Below, in pieces: positions 24,456-33,238 of a stretch of DNA of 48,160 nt. This DNA comes from Ferroplasma sp037442045 (lineage in GTDB: Archaea; Thermoplasmatota; Thermoplasmata; Thermoplasmatales; Thermoplasmataceae). A program made the position numbers and the translations under genes. The notes beneath the pieces are model-generated. The model did no database searches, had not been told where the DNA came from, and saw only the letters and a list, made by a program, of their open reading frames with translations. The first letter of the stretch is position 1, and every line of letters begins with the position of its first letter. Where the stretch lies: the NCBI RefSeq assembly GCF_037442045.1, contig NZ_JBBIRC010000005.1:1-48160 (forward strand). The letters are read 5' to 3'.

Positions 24456-25907
24456 TTATTTGAAATACTTTTCCTTCATATAATGTAGAAGTCCGTCACC
24501 TCTTGGATCAACACCTGCTTCCACCTCAGAATCTACAGTAATTCCCTGAGCATGTCCCATCATATCATTTAAATCATCTACAGGCTCATAGTGATTAAGC
24601 CTCAATGTGCTTTCATAGTATACCTTTGCAGTTCCGTATATGGATGCAGGATATGCAAATCTTGGATAGGCTATGGCATCTTCTATATTTGCTCCCAGAT
24701 CAATAAGCCGTGAAAGTATCTGGACATTCACCTGTGGCTGAACATCCCCTCCCATGCTCCCAAGGATTATATCCTTCTTTCCTGAAGCAAGTATACTCAT
24801 TAACGTATGAAAAGTTTTTTTATGCGGCTCAAGATGATTTTTATTTTCCCTATCAAGTGTGAAATAACTTCCCCTGTTGTTCATATTTATTCCTGTGCCC
24901 TTGATGCTATGCCCAGAGCCAAATCCCATGTAATTACTCTGTATGGCACTTATTTCAATGTTTCCATCGAATATGGAATATGCAGTTGTATCAGAAAGAT
25001 TTGAAGTGCTATTTCCAGGGTCTGTTCCATCTGGCTTAAGATCATTTATATTATCCGGCAATTTCACACCATCATAAATATGATTTCTCCTTATATTGTA
25101 TGCACCATACATTGTTTTAATCAGAGTATCATAATATTGTTGGTGTTCCATTCCAGCAAGATCGTAACTATTAAGATCACGCAGCCATACAGATGCTGTC
25201 AGTCCCTGGCTAACTGGAGGATTTGTATAGATATCATATCCCCTGTAATTCACCTTTACTGGCTCCAGTATTTCTGGCTTAAATTCTATAAGATCTTTTT
25301 TTCTTATTAAACCGCCTTTTTCCTTCATATCTGCATCGATTTTTTCTGCAATGCAGCCGGTATAAAATGAGCCAAGCCCTTCCTTAGCTAGAGTTTCCAG
25401 TGTTTTTCCAAGGCTTTTCTGCGTCAGCCATGCATCCGTATCTTTATAAATCTCATTAAAATCATCGTCTCCATAGCTAAAATTCTTAATTGCTTTTGTA
25501 AGCTTTCTGCTTGGTCCAAATCCTTCCTTTGCAAACTGTATAGCACGTTTGAAATTTTCATCGATCCCCATCGTTGATTTTTCTGAGGCAATTTTCCATG
25601 ATGCTACGAGCCCGGGTATGGAGAATGAGGAAAGAGGACCATGTTTTGGTATTTCTTTATAATCATTTTTAGAATAAAAATCAATATTTGCCATTTCTGC
25701 GGCATAACCACTGGAATTAATACAGTAGTATTTATTGTCTTTTATTGTTGCAAATAAATCCCCGCCAAGGCCATTTAAATGAGGTTGGACAACAACAAGA
25801 GCTGATGAAGCGGCTAGCATTGCATCATAAGCGTTTCCGCCTTTTTCCATTGCTTCTAACCCTGCCATTGTACTGAGTGGATGGCTTGTAGCCACATTAT
25901 ATTTCAT
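24456..25907 (-). CDS. ggt: Gamma-glutamyltransferase family protein
   Basis: 483 aa, N-terminal-nucleophile hydrolase. The large-subunit part begins SHPLSTMAGLEAMEKGGNAY with NGLGGDLFATI. The cleavage site and nucleophile are in LSDTTAYSIFDG (Thr307, equivalent to the first Thr of the E. coli TTHYS). The small subunit contains NYMGFGSGHSIKGTGINMNNR and GSMGGDVQPQ, the oxyanion and glutamate-binding segments. There is no signal peptide, so the enzyme is probably cytosolic, unlike bacterial Ggt. With no glutathione pathway expected in such archaea, the true substrate may be another gamma-glutamyl or acylated compound. At 483 aa it is somewhat shorter than E. coli Ggt (580). Confidence 0.88.
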   Translation of the reverse strand: MKYNVATSHPLSTMAGLEAMEKGGNAYDAMLAASSALVVVQPHLNGLGGDLFATIKDNKYYCINSSGYAAEMANIDFYSKNDYKEIPKHGPLSSFSIPGLVASWKIASEKSTMGIDENFKRAIQFAKEGFGPSRKLTKAIKNFSYGDDDFNEIYKDTDAWLTQKSLGKTLETLAKEGLGSFYTGCIAEKIDADMKEKGGLIRKKDLIEFKPEILEPVKVNYRGYDIYTNPPVSQGLTASVWLRDLNSYDLAGMEHQQYYDTLIKTMYGAYNIRRNHIYDGVKLPDNINDLKPDGTDPGNSTSNLSDTTAYSIFDGNIEISAIQSNYMGFGSGHSIKGTGINMNNRGSYFTLDRENKNHLEPHKKTFHTLMSILASGKKDIILGSMGGDVQPQVNVQILSRLIDLGANIEDAIAYPRFAYPASIYGTAKVYYESTLRLNHYEPVDDLNDMMGHAQGITVDSEVEAGVDPRGDGLLHYMKEKYFK

Positions 25908-26300
25908 AAATAAAATATCTATTCACACTATTTAAATGATTTTGTGAGTTAGTTTGGCTATCATTATCCATATCATATGGTGATTTGTGATATTTTTGAA
26001 GTAGCTGGTTAGATTTCATACTATATGACACAAAATTACCATGTTAATTCATATTTATGTGGCATATTATACCTCTTTAGTAATGGTTTAACCTGATCAA
26101 CGATGGGAATTATAACGATAATAGATATGCTTTCATGCTAGAATTTTAAATTACGAAACAGTTTGGGTTGCCAACACTTTATTTATTACAGTATATCGAA
26201 ATCTTTATATAGAAATATCTGCCTTATAGTTTACGAAATCAAATAAGCTAGTAACAGTGATGGTTGCAATAGTAGTAGTTATCGAGGGGAAAGGATTTTC
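25908..26300. other. Gene-free region with promoter upstream of the GC-rich island
   Basis: No gene is seen. TTTATATA at about 26211-26218 is a good TATA box on the plus strand, some 85 bp before the GTG at 26301, so the transcript would have a leader. GC content rises abruptly from about 26280 onwards. Confidence 0.45.
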
Positions 26301-26741
26301 GTGGTGACAACGGTACTTGAGATCATGATTAGCAAACTCCCTGAAGACGTGTACAACCATGTGGCAGACATCGCGAATTGGCCCCGGTGGAATGGTGCGA
26401 TCCTCGCTATAAAGCCTGTGAATGGCCGGGAAAGCTCAGAGTGGCACGTGCGACTGCAGGTAATTGGGTGGGTTACGGCATCAATCCACTTGGATTCAGA
26501 GAGCCGCCGATTGACCTATCGAATGGGCGGCAAGGGAGCCGCTGAAGATGGACAGATGGAAGTATTGTCAGTCCAGCATGACGCAGCACAGGTGCGTTAC
26601 ACCATTCAATATCACGGATGGGCGGCTTGGTTTCCCTCATTAAGAAACACGGTCACATGGCGACTGAGCCGGTTGAAAGAATTTTGTGAAACCGGGGCAG
26701 TGAACAACCCATGGTCCCTGGACAATTCAAACATTCTATAA
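26301..26741 (+). CDS. SRPBCC-domain protein, GC-rich gene of foreign character
   Basis: 146 aa. The pattern EIMISKLPEDVYNHVADIANWPRWNGAI is the start of the SRPBCC/polyketide-cyclase fold (strand, helix, then W-P-x-W), followed by alternating strands (WHVRLQVIGWV, RRLTYRMGG, AQVRYTIQYHGW) and a final helix. Such proteins bind hydrophobic ligands in a deep pocket; ligand unknown. Start GTG 26301, with AAAGGA upstream. Base composition is far from the neighbours: 57% GC in 26341-26400 against about 35% typical here, and codons end often in G or C. This suggests recent transfer from a GC-richer microbe. Confidence 0.7.
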   Translation: MVTTVLEIMISKLPEDVYNHVADIANWPRWNGAILAIKPVNGRESSEWHVRLQVIGWVTASIHLDSESRRLTYRMGGKGAAEDGQMEVLSVQHDAAQVRYTIQYHGWAAWFPSLRNTVTWRLSRLKEFCETGAVNNPWSLDNSNIL

Positions 26742-27193
26742 CAGGAGCATCGGAGAACAGCCATGGAGATGTAGGCGTCAGCTAAAATAGCTGCCCAATT
26801 CCTGCAAGGCATTTAGGCTTTTGCGGAGAGGGCCTGGCAACCGTGGGGGAATCGGGGGGGAGTGGCGATGGGTTCAAGGTCTATCAACCCGTTCACACTG
26901 TTCTATAATTCTGTGATACAACGGTCAGATCTTCCCCAAGGCTGGACCTCGCGTGCCACTATGAAACCACCGGAACCTGAATATGGGTGCAGCAGATACA
27001 CCAACTGAAATCAGTGGAGTAACCGGAGTCTATATTACATTCAGTGCTTTGGCATTGCATTCTGACAAGGCATTTTTCAACTCCAGAGGATAGAAAATTA
27101 TTCATAGCATGGACAAAACAGTTAAAATATTGAATTTGGCCATAAGTAACGCAGCTTTCCTTTCAATCCATCTATGCATCATTTTAAAATATA
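26742..27193. other. GC-rich non-coding tail of the island
   Basis: No gene is seen with confidence. GC stays very high (40 of 60 bases at 26821-26880, including a run of seven Gs) and falls to the local level by about 27100. Short frames exist on both strands, none with recognisable motifs. No tRNA-like fold or inverted repeat stood out. Confidence 0.45.
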
Positions 27194-27430
27194 ATGAAAC
27201 TATACAAAAGAATATTTTTGCTTATTGATGCAACACTTGCAAGCTCTTGTATTCAGTACAAAGGTCAACATTATATTTATGCATGCCTTTGCCCTGATTG
27301 TAAAGGTCATCCTGTTATAGTATGAGCTCATGCAATTACAGATGTTGTGACTGATTTTAATCTTAGCAATAATATGAATCTTAGCTCAAAGACATTTAAC
27401 ATGAGCGCTACAGTTTATGTTTTATCTTGA
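27194..27430 (+). pseudogene. Possible broken small gene with a CPDC motif
   Basis: From the ATG at 27194 the frame runs 43 codons to a TGA (27323), then stays open for 34 codons to the next stop at 27430. The first part contains YKGQHYIYACLCPDCKGHP, with a Cys-x-Cys-x-x-Cys arrangement like a zinc ribbon; the second reads AHAITDVVTDFNLS. The family is not recognised. It may be a decayed gene or chance; the continuous frame across the stop is the only evidence for decay. Confidence 0.25.
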
Positions 27431-27496
27431 ACTATAATATTTTTTATTATTTTAATATGCACAAAAACTTTATTTTGAATAGCTGCCTGTATGTGA

Positions 27497-29140
27497 ATGG
27501 AAGCTTTTGAAAAAGGCATTATTGGAAATGTCGAAATCAAAAATAGATTTGTCATGGCACCAATGATATCTAATCTGTGCAATCCTGATGGTACCACCAA
27601 CGACAACCATATCAGGTACTTAGAAGAAAGAGCCAGAGGAGGCTTTGGCCTTATAATAACGGAATATGCGTATGTTGATGAATACAACGGAAAAGGATCT
27701 CCAAATGAGATGGGCATATTTTCAAGAGAACAGTTACCAAAGCTTTCAAGATTAACGGAAAGAATACATTCAGCAGGCTCAAAAATATTTGTGCAGCTTG
27801 TTCATGCTGGGGGAAAAGCAAATCCACGTTTTAATAGTGGAAATATATTTGCACCGTCCAGCGTAGATTACATTGGAATAGTGCCGAATGAAATGGGCAA
27901 AGATGATATAAAAAGAGTCGAAGATCGATTTGTAAATGCTGCTGAACTTGCATACAGATCAGGATTTGATGGAATAGAACTCCATGGAGCCCATGGATAT
28001 CTGCTTCAGGAATTTATATCACCGGCGTTAAACAAAAGAAACGATGAGTACGGCGGCACAGTAGAAAATAGAATCAGGATTATCAATGAAATTTCGGAAA
28101 AAATCAGAACAAGAATTGATTTGCCTGTAGGAATCAGGCTTAGCCTGTATGAGGACGATGTTGATGGTTACAGTGCTGATTACGGCATAGAAATAGCTTC
28201 AAAGTTGAAGAATATTGATTATATACACTTCTCTGCTGGAAGATTTGCTCCTCCAGGTTCTTCAGCTTCATTTTATTATGAAAATGTGCATATAGGATCA
28301 AAACTCAGGAAAAAGCTAGACAAAACAACCATGCTAGTTGGATCCATAGAGTCAATAAATGATGTTGAAAAAGCATTGAAGATTTCAGATTTTGTGGTTC
28401 TTGGAAGGCAGGCCCTTGCAGATCCCTATACACCGTTGAAGATGAGGATAAATATTCCGTACAGACCCTGCATAAGGTGCAACCAGGCATGCAGAAATCT
28501 GTCTAATGCAGAGGTAAGGTGTACAATTAATCCTGATACTGGATTAGAAAATACTGTAAGCCGTAAAATAAAATATACCGGGGAAATAGCAATCGTTGGA
28601 TCCGGAATAAAAGGCCTGGAAGCTGCATTATACTCCGCGAGCCTGGGATTAAAACCGATAATTTATGAAACAAACCGCTTTGGTGGCCAGTTTAATGAAA
28701 TAGTCGATAAATACAAAAAACACGATTTTATGCAACTTATTGAATATTATAGGTCCATGATCGGGCACTATGGAATTGATATCAGAATGGAATCAGTAAA
28801 TAAAGGCATATTTTGCCTCCCTGATAAGGTTTATCCAGATCTGCCAGAAAATAGGGATATCACTATTGATACAAATATTTACAGGTACTTTGATGATGCA
28901 TTAAAGATAGCAGGTAAAAATAAAGTTACCATGAGCCTGAGATCTCTAAACAGCCTGGAAAGATCAAGAATAACTGGATACAAAAAGCTTGCTGAAAGTT
29001 CAGGAATCATATTTAAAGATATGGATTCTTACGATTTCAAGCTTTTAGATTCCAGGCAGTATGACATAATGGAAGCCATGAAGAGTGGCAGACGGGCGAT
29101 AAACAATTATTTAATAGAAAATGAAACAAATTTTTTATAA
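27497..29140 (+). CDS. Old Yellow Enzyme / 2,4-dienoyl-CoA reductase-like flavoprotein, short C-terminus
   Basis: 547 aa. Residues 1-340 are an OYE-type FMN TIM barrel: NRFVMAPM, VQLVHAGGKA, GFDGIELHGAHGYLLQEF (H163, H166), DEYGGTVENR. A 4Fe-4S cluster follows at C325, C328, C332 and C342. Then comes a GxGxxG FAD fold (IAIVGSGIKGLEAA, 364-377) and FGGQFNE. FadH-type enzymes have about 650-670 aa, with a further NADPH-binding domain. Here only about 190 residues follow the barrel, and no second glycine motif is visible. Either electrons arrive from a protein partner or the domain is degenerate. Substrates of the family are enoyl-CoAs, enones and N-methylated amines. Confidence 0.82.
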   Translation: MEAFEKGIIGNVEIKNRFVMAPMISNLCNPDGTTNDNHIRYLEERARGGFGLIITEYAYVDEYNGKGSPNEMGIFSREQLPKLSRLTERIHSAGSKIFVQLVHAGGKANPRFNSGNIFAPSSVDYIGIVPNEMGKDDIKRVEDRFVNAAELAYRSGFDGIELHGAHGYLLQEFISPALNKRNDEYGGTVENRIRIINEISEKIRTRIDLPVGIRLSLYEDDVDGYSADYGIEIASKLKNIDYIHFSAGRFAPPGSSASFYYENVHIGSKLRKKLDKTTMLVGSIESINDVEKALKISDFVVLGRQALADPYTPLKMRINIPYRPCIRCNQACRNLSNAEVRCTINPDTGLENTVSRKIKYTGEIAIVGSGIKGLEAALYSASLGLKPIIYETNRFGGQFNEIVDKYKKHDFMQLIEYYRSMIGHYGIDIRMESVNKGIFCLPDKVYPDLPENRDITIDTNIYRYFDDALKIAGKNKVTMSLRSLNSLERSRITGYKKLAESSGIIFKDMDSYDFKLLDSRQYDIMEAMKSGRRAINNYLIENETNFL

Positions 29141-29185
29141 AATTCAATAACTAAATTTTTATTAATTAATAATTAATTATCTATT

Positions 29186-29653
29186 ATGAAAGTTGCTGTA
29201 ATAATGGGTAGCAAATCAGATTTTCCAGTAATGCAGGATGCTGTAAATGAATTGAAGAATTTTGGCGTAGAAGTTGAATATAAGGTTGTTTCAGCACACA
29301 GGACTCCGGAATTTATGCTAAAATATGCACATGAAGCCATTCAAAATAATATTGAAGTAATAATTGCAGGAGCAGGCGGTGCTGCCCATCTGCCAGGAAT
29401 GGTAGCAGCAATGACAACTCTTCCTGTTATAGGTGTGCCAATACAGTCAAAGGCGCTGAATGGCATTGATTCACTTCTTTCCATTGTGCAGATGCCTCCT
29501 GGTGTTCCAGTAGCTACTGTATCTATCAACGGTGCAAGGAATGCTGCCCTTCTGGCATTGAGAATCCTTTCAATTAAATATCCAAAAATAATGGAAATGC
29601 TGGAAGGCTTTTCCGAGAAACAGAGAGAATCCGTGATGGGTGATAAATTATGA
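29186..29653 (+). CDS. purE: N5-carboxyaminoimidazole ribonucleotide mutase
   Basis: 155 aa, class I PurE. It moves the carboxyl group of N5-CAIR to give CAIR in purine synthesis. Seen: VIMGSKSDFPVM (5-16), VVSAHRTPEFM (with the catalytic His), IIAGAGGAAHLPGMVAAMTTLPVIGVPI and SIVQMPPGVPVATV. These are the family's signature stretches, at full length. The stop overlaps the purK start (ATGA), so the two are co-translated. The upstream spacer after the flavoprotein gene is only 45 bp. Confidence 0.96.
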   Translation: MKVAVIMGSKSDFPVMQDAVNELKNFGVEVEYKVVSAHRTPEFMLKYAHEAIQNNIEVIIAGAGGAAHLPGMVAAMTTLPVIGVPIQSKALNGIDSLLSIVQMPPGVPVATVSINGARNAALLALRILSIKYPKIMEMLEGFSEKQRESVMGDKL

Positions 29654-30726
29654 AAATAGGCATTATAGGTTCGGGACAATTGGGTTATATGATGATAAAT
29701 ACCATGAGAAGGTATCCTTTAGAATTTTATGTAATTGATGATAATAAAGGGCCTTCGGCATTTATTGCAGACAGATTTTTTGATGCATCAGATTACAGGG
29801 AATTCGTAGACTCATGCGATTATGTTACCTATGAATTTGAGCACATAGACCAAAATATACTGAAATATGCCGATGAGCAGAATAAATTAAGGCCTTCAAT
29901 TAAAGCAGTAGAATTAAAGCAAGACAGGTCACTGGAAAAGAAATACTTAAAAGAGCATGGCTTCCCAATAGCAGATTATGAATATAGTGAAACATACAAA
30001 GATGCCTTTGAAAAAGCAAAGGAATTTGGAAAAGCAGTAATTAAAAGCTGCAAGGGTGGCTATGACGGAAAGAATCAGTACTTTGTTGACATTAATTCAA
30101 AATATGAAGAACATCCAGATGTGCCGTATGTAATAGAAAAATTCATTGATTATGATTATGAAGCTTCAATTATAGCAGTAAGGGATGTCCATGGAAAATT
30201 TTATCATTTTGAGCCTTCATTTAATTACAATAAGAATGGCATACTTATATACAATATATCACCTGTTAACAATACATTGGAGATGATTGATATGGCAAAG
30301 AGATTGATGGAATCACTGGATTATACAGGTGTCATGGGAATAGAATATTATGTTAAGGATGGAAAAACAATAATAAACGAATATGCACCAAGAGTGCATA
30401 ATACCGGGCACCATACGCTTACCGGGAGTTCAATATCTCAGTTTGAAGAGCATATCCTTGCAATTTCAGGGATGGATGCTGTCAATCCGGAGCTATTTGT
30501 TCCATCTGGCATAGTTAATATAATAGGAACAGGGATAGAAGATAAAATATCAGAAATCCTGGAACTAGGCAACACAAATATTTACTGGTACCATAAGGAT
30601 GAAATTAGAAGAAAGAGAAAAATGGGGCATGTTAATGTGTATGGAAAGTCATATAACGATGTCCAGAAAAAAATAAATATAATACTTGATATACTTTATT
30701 GCGGAAAAATAGATGAATATATTTAA
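29650..30726 (+). CDS. purK: N5-carboxyaminoimidazole ribonucleotide synthetase
   Basis: 358 aa, ATP-grasp ligase that carboxylates AIR with bicarbonate and ATP, feeding PurE. Start IGIIGSGQLGYMM, SLEKKYLKEHGFPIADY, KSCKGGYDGKNQYFV (ATP-grasp loop), YDYEASIIAVRD, and the metal/substrate site NEYAPRVHNTGHHTLTGSSISQFEEH. Length matches the family. Its ATG overlaps the purE stop by four bases, and its own stop overlaps the convergent ACT-regulator gene by four bases. Confidence 0.95.
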   Translation: MKIGIIGSGQLGYMMINTMRRYPLEFYVIDDNKGPSAFIADRFFDASDYREFVDSCDYVTYEFEHIDQNILKYADEQNKLRPSIKAVELKQDRSLEKKYLKEHGFPIADYEYSETYKDAFEKAKEFGKAVIKSCKGGYDGKNQYFVDINSKYEEHPDVPYVIEKFIDYDYEASIIAVRDVHGKFYHFEPSFNYNKNGILIYNISPVNNTLEMIDMAKRLMESLDYTGVMGIEYYVKDGKTIINEYAPRVHNTGHHTLTGSSISQFEEHILAISGMDAVNPELFVPSGIVNIIGTGIEDKISEILELGNTNIYWYHKDEIRRKRKMGHVNVYGKSYNDVQKKINIILDILYCGKIDEYI

Positions 30727-31235
30727 AGCAATAAAACTGCCTTTACACCATCAACTTTTTTAATTTTATTGAGCATTTCGCCACTTACAGGTTCTGTAGT
30801 TACAATTATGGCACGTGGATTATCAATAAGATCCGGATCATCCGTAATTACCTGTCTGATAGATATTCCACCATCTGCAAGTATGTTCATTACACCAGCA
30901 ATTATTCCAGGTTTAGATGCATCAACTGGAATTATTTCAATAACACCAAAACCTATTTTTGAGCCTGAATTCTCAAAATTAGAAATGGGTTCCAGATTGC
31001 TGAAAAAAGCAAATAACTTATTGTCGTCAATAATCTTTTTAATAAGGTTTACAACTACTCTTCGGTCAACATTAAATGCCCTTGCTATAGAATTTGGTTT
31101 TATTTCAATAGCATCACAGAATAATTTTGGCTCATCATAAAGAATTTTTACTGAAATTCCTATTTTTATCATTTTCTGTACTATTTTCGTCTCTGCTGGA
31201 TAGCCTTCAAAAACTTTGTCTATGTAGTCCCACAT
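30723..31235 (-). CDS. ACT-domain regulator of amino acid metabolism (COG2150-type)
   Basis: 170 aa. The N-terminal half has a helix-turn-helix-like segment (AIEIKPNSIARAFNVDRRVVVNLIKKII). The C-terminal half is an ACT domain (VIEIIPVDASKPGIIAGVMNILADGGISIRQVITDDP) ending in VDGVKAVLLL. This architecture is the archaeal predicted amino-acid-responsive regulator of COG2150. It probably binds an amino acid and DNA; ligand unknown. It lies between purK and the DUF3834-like gene, and is not tied to any amino acid operon here. Confidence 0.8.
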   Translation of the reverse strand: MWDYIDKVFEGYPAETKIVQKMIKIGISVKILYDEPKLFCDAIEIKPNSIARAFNVDRRVVVNLIKKIIDDNKLFAFFSNLEPISNFENSGSKIGFGVIEIIPVDASKPGIIAGVMNILADGGISIRQVITDDPDLIDNPRAIIVTTEPVSGEMLNKIKKVDGVKAVLLL

Positions 31236-31319
31236 ATAAAACTGAATTAAAAATGAGTATTTAATTTTATGATATAATATTTTAAATAAAATGTATATGT
31301 TTACCGATTTAATTATTCA

Positions 31320-31994
31320 TTATGATGAATACTTATGTACAAGTTCTATAAACTTTTCATTATTTTCGGGCTTATGAACGTTTAAATCGGAATTTTTCAT
31401 TGTATTTACTACAAATTCAACCGGGAACTGCATAGGCAAGTGTGAAATCACGAATTTTGCTGTTTCTTCAGGTTTTTCTTTTAACAGCTTAATTCCAAGA
31501 TTGTATGCATCAATAAATTCCTTTTCTTTATTAAATACTGTGGCACCGCAACTACCAGGTATCGTTATACCGCTTTTCTTAAAATATTCCTCTATGCTAA
31601 TTCCTGCCTTGTCTATTGCAGGTACGACTACAGTGTCAACCTTATTGGAATTCATTGCACCCATTAAATCGCCCATGGTGTCGAAATATTCTATTTCAAC
31701 TTCCTTGTTTGTTTCTCCAACAAGCGCATGGAAAAGAATGTCAGAAGCCCCTCCCTTTCTTGTCATGCCAACCTTATATCCAAGTTTTGGAGCCACTCTT
31801 GATAAATTCTCTATTGTCACATAATCTATAGGCAATCCATTCTTAACCAGAGAAACAGTAGAATCTAGAACTACATCTGGTTTTTCCTTCCCTATTTCGG
31901 ATGATTTTTTGAATTCTATCTCAATATCTTTTATTTCCATCATTGCCGCTACCATTGGATAACAAACCGGTCCTGCTGCTGCTATAACTTTCAT
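31320..31994 (-). CDS. DUF3834-like protein (substrate-binding-protein fold)
   Basis: 224 aa. It appears related to the archaeal family DUF3834, which has a type-2 periplasmic-binding-protein-like fold. Suggestive segments are PDVVLDSTVSLVKNGLPIDY, YKVGMTRKGGASDILFHALVGETNKEVEIEYFDTMGDLMGAMNSNKVDTVVVPAI and PGSCGATVF. There is no signal peptide, so the protein is presumably cytosolic and may bind a small ligand. It is divergent from carA with 194 bp between them. The family assignment is from memory of pattern and moderately certain; function unknown. Confidence 0.55.
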   Translation of the reverse strand: MKVIAAAGPVCYPMVAAMMEIKDIEIEFKKSSEIGKEKPDVVLDSTVSLVKNGLPIDYVTIENLSRVAPKLGYKVGMTRKGGASDILFHALVGETNKEVEIEYFDTMGDLMGAMNSNKVDTVVVPAIDKAGISIEEYFKKSGITIPGSCGATVFNKEKEFIDAYNLGIKLLKEKPEETAKFVISHLPMQFPVEFVVNTMKNSDLNVHKPENNEKFIELVHKYSS

Positions 31995-32188
31995 ATTAAT
32001 ATAATTACAACCATATTAATTAAATTAATGTTAACATGCCTATTAACGATATAATAAATATAATTATGGCCGAACTTAAAATAATTTAGTTTAACTTTTA
32101 GATTTGATTATAATATTTTAACCAAAAAATATCAAAAAATATAGAAAATGATATATCTAAAGTTGAAATTAGGTTTTTTAAGATTTAA

Positions 32189-33238
32189 ATGAAAAGATAT
32201 TTATTGCTTGAGGACGGGTCTTCTTATGAAGGGTATGCATACGGATTTAAAGGTGAAACAAATGGTGAAATCGTTTTCACCACATCAATGTCAGGATATC
32301 TTGAAACCATTACCGATCCATCATATGCTGGAGAAATTTTGATTTTCGCTTTTCCGGAAATTGCCAATTATCCATTAAACATGGAGCATATGGAATCAGA
32401 CAAGGTCCAGGTAGCGGGCTTAATTACAAAAGACGCACATTCAATGCTTTCCAGTGAATATGGAAATCAATTTAATGAATTTCTTAAAGTCAATAAGGTT
32501 CCTGCAATTGATGGAATAGATACAAGGTCCATTGTTGAAAAAATTAGAAAGGCCGGCGCTATAAAAGGCTACATAAGAAACAAAAATGAAATGCCGGATG
32601 AATTTGAGGATACTATGGATATTAACCTGGTTTCAAAAGTTTCAAGGAAAAAATATCAGTATTATAATTCTGGAAATAAAAAGGAAATCCTGTTTATTGA
32701 TGTTGGGACAAAAAATAGCCTGATTAAAGAGCTTGGAAAAATAGCATCCCTGCATATTGTTCCATATAACTGTGATTTTTTTAATATAAAATTCCATTAT
32801 GATGCAATTTTTATACCGAATGGCCCGGGAAATCCGGATCATCCATCAATGGTACTGATTAAGGAATTTATAAAAGAGAAAGCTAATGAGGTACCTGTAA
32901 CAGGGGTATGCCTTGGAAACCAGCTTATAGCTCTCTCCATGGGTGGGAAAACGGAAAAAATGAAGTATGGCCACAGAGGAGTGAACCATGCGGTTTTAAT
33001 AAATAACAGAGTTTATATTACATCACATAACCATGGCTATGCTGTTAACAGCGAATCCATGAAAAATACAAAAATGGAAATTACAGGCAGGGATATAAAT
33101 GATGGAACTGTGGAAATGATAAGGCATAAAGAACTTCCGGTATTTTCTGTACAGTTTCATCCTGAGGCATATCCCGGGCCATACGATGGTTCATGGTTTT
33201 TTAATGAAATAAAGAAAACAATTGGTGATGGCATATGA
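32189..33238 (+). CDS. carA: Carbamoyl-phosphate synthase small (glutaminase) subunit
   Basis: 349 aa. It hydrolyses glutamine and passes ammonia to CarB. N-terminal CPSase domain (LLEDGSSYEGYAYG, GEIVFTTSMSGYLETITDPSYAGEI, GIDTRSIVEKIRKAGAIKG) and a class I glutamine amidotransferase domain with the nucleophile Cys in VTGVCLGNQLIALSMGG and the His-Glu pair in VQFHPEAYPGP. All active-site residues are present. The stop overlaps the carB ATG (ATGA). The next promoter-like A/T stretch is GATATATC about 35 bp upstream of the start. Confidence 0.96.
   Translation: MKRYLLLEDGSSYEGYAYGFKGETNGEIVFTTSMSGYLETITDPSYAGEILIFAFPEIANYPLNMEHMESDKVQVAGLITKDAHSMLSSEYGNQFNEFLKVNKVPAIDGIDTRSIVEKIRKAGAIKGYIRNKNEMPDEFEDTMDINLVSKVSRKKYQYYNSGNKKEILFIDVGTKNSLIKELGKIASLHIVPYNCDFFNIKFHYDAIFIPNGPGNPDHPSMVLIKEFIKEKANEVPVTGVCLGNQLIALSMGGKTEKMKYGHRGVNHAVLINNRVYITSHNHGYAVNSESMKNTKMEITGRDINDGTVEMIRHKELPVFSVQFHPEAYPGPYDGSWFFNEIKKTIGDGI

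Noticed and set aside
26982..27093. Short plus-strand open frame of about 36 codons in the GC-rich tail
   Set aside because: It is too short and lacks a start signal; another frame in the same place is just as open.
29160..29182. AT repeat (TAATTAATAATTAATTA) upstream of purE as an operator
   Set aside because: A palindromic A/T stretch is expected by chance in such AT-rich spacers, and no second copy was noticed at other purine genes.
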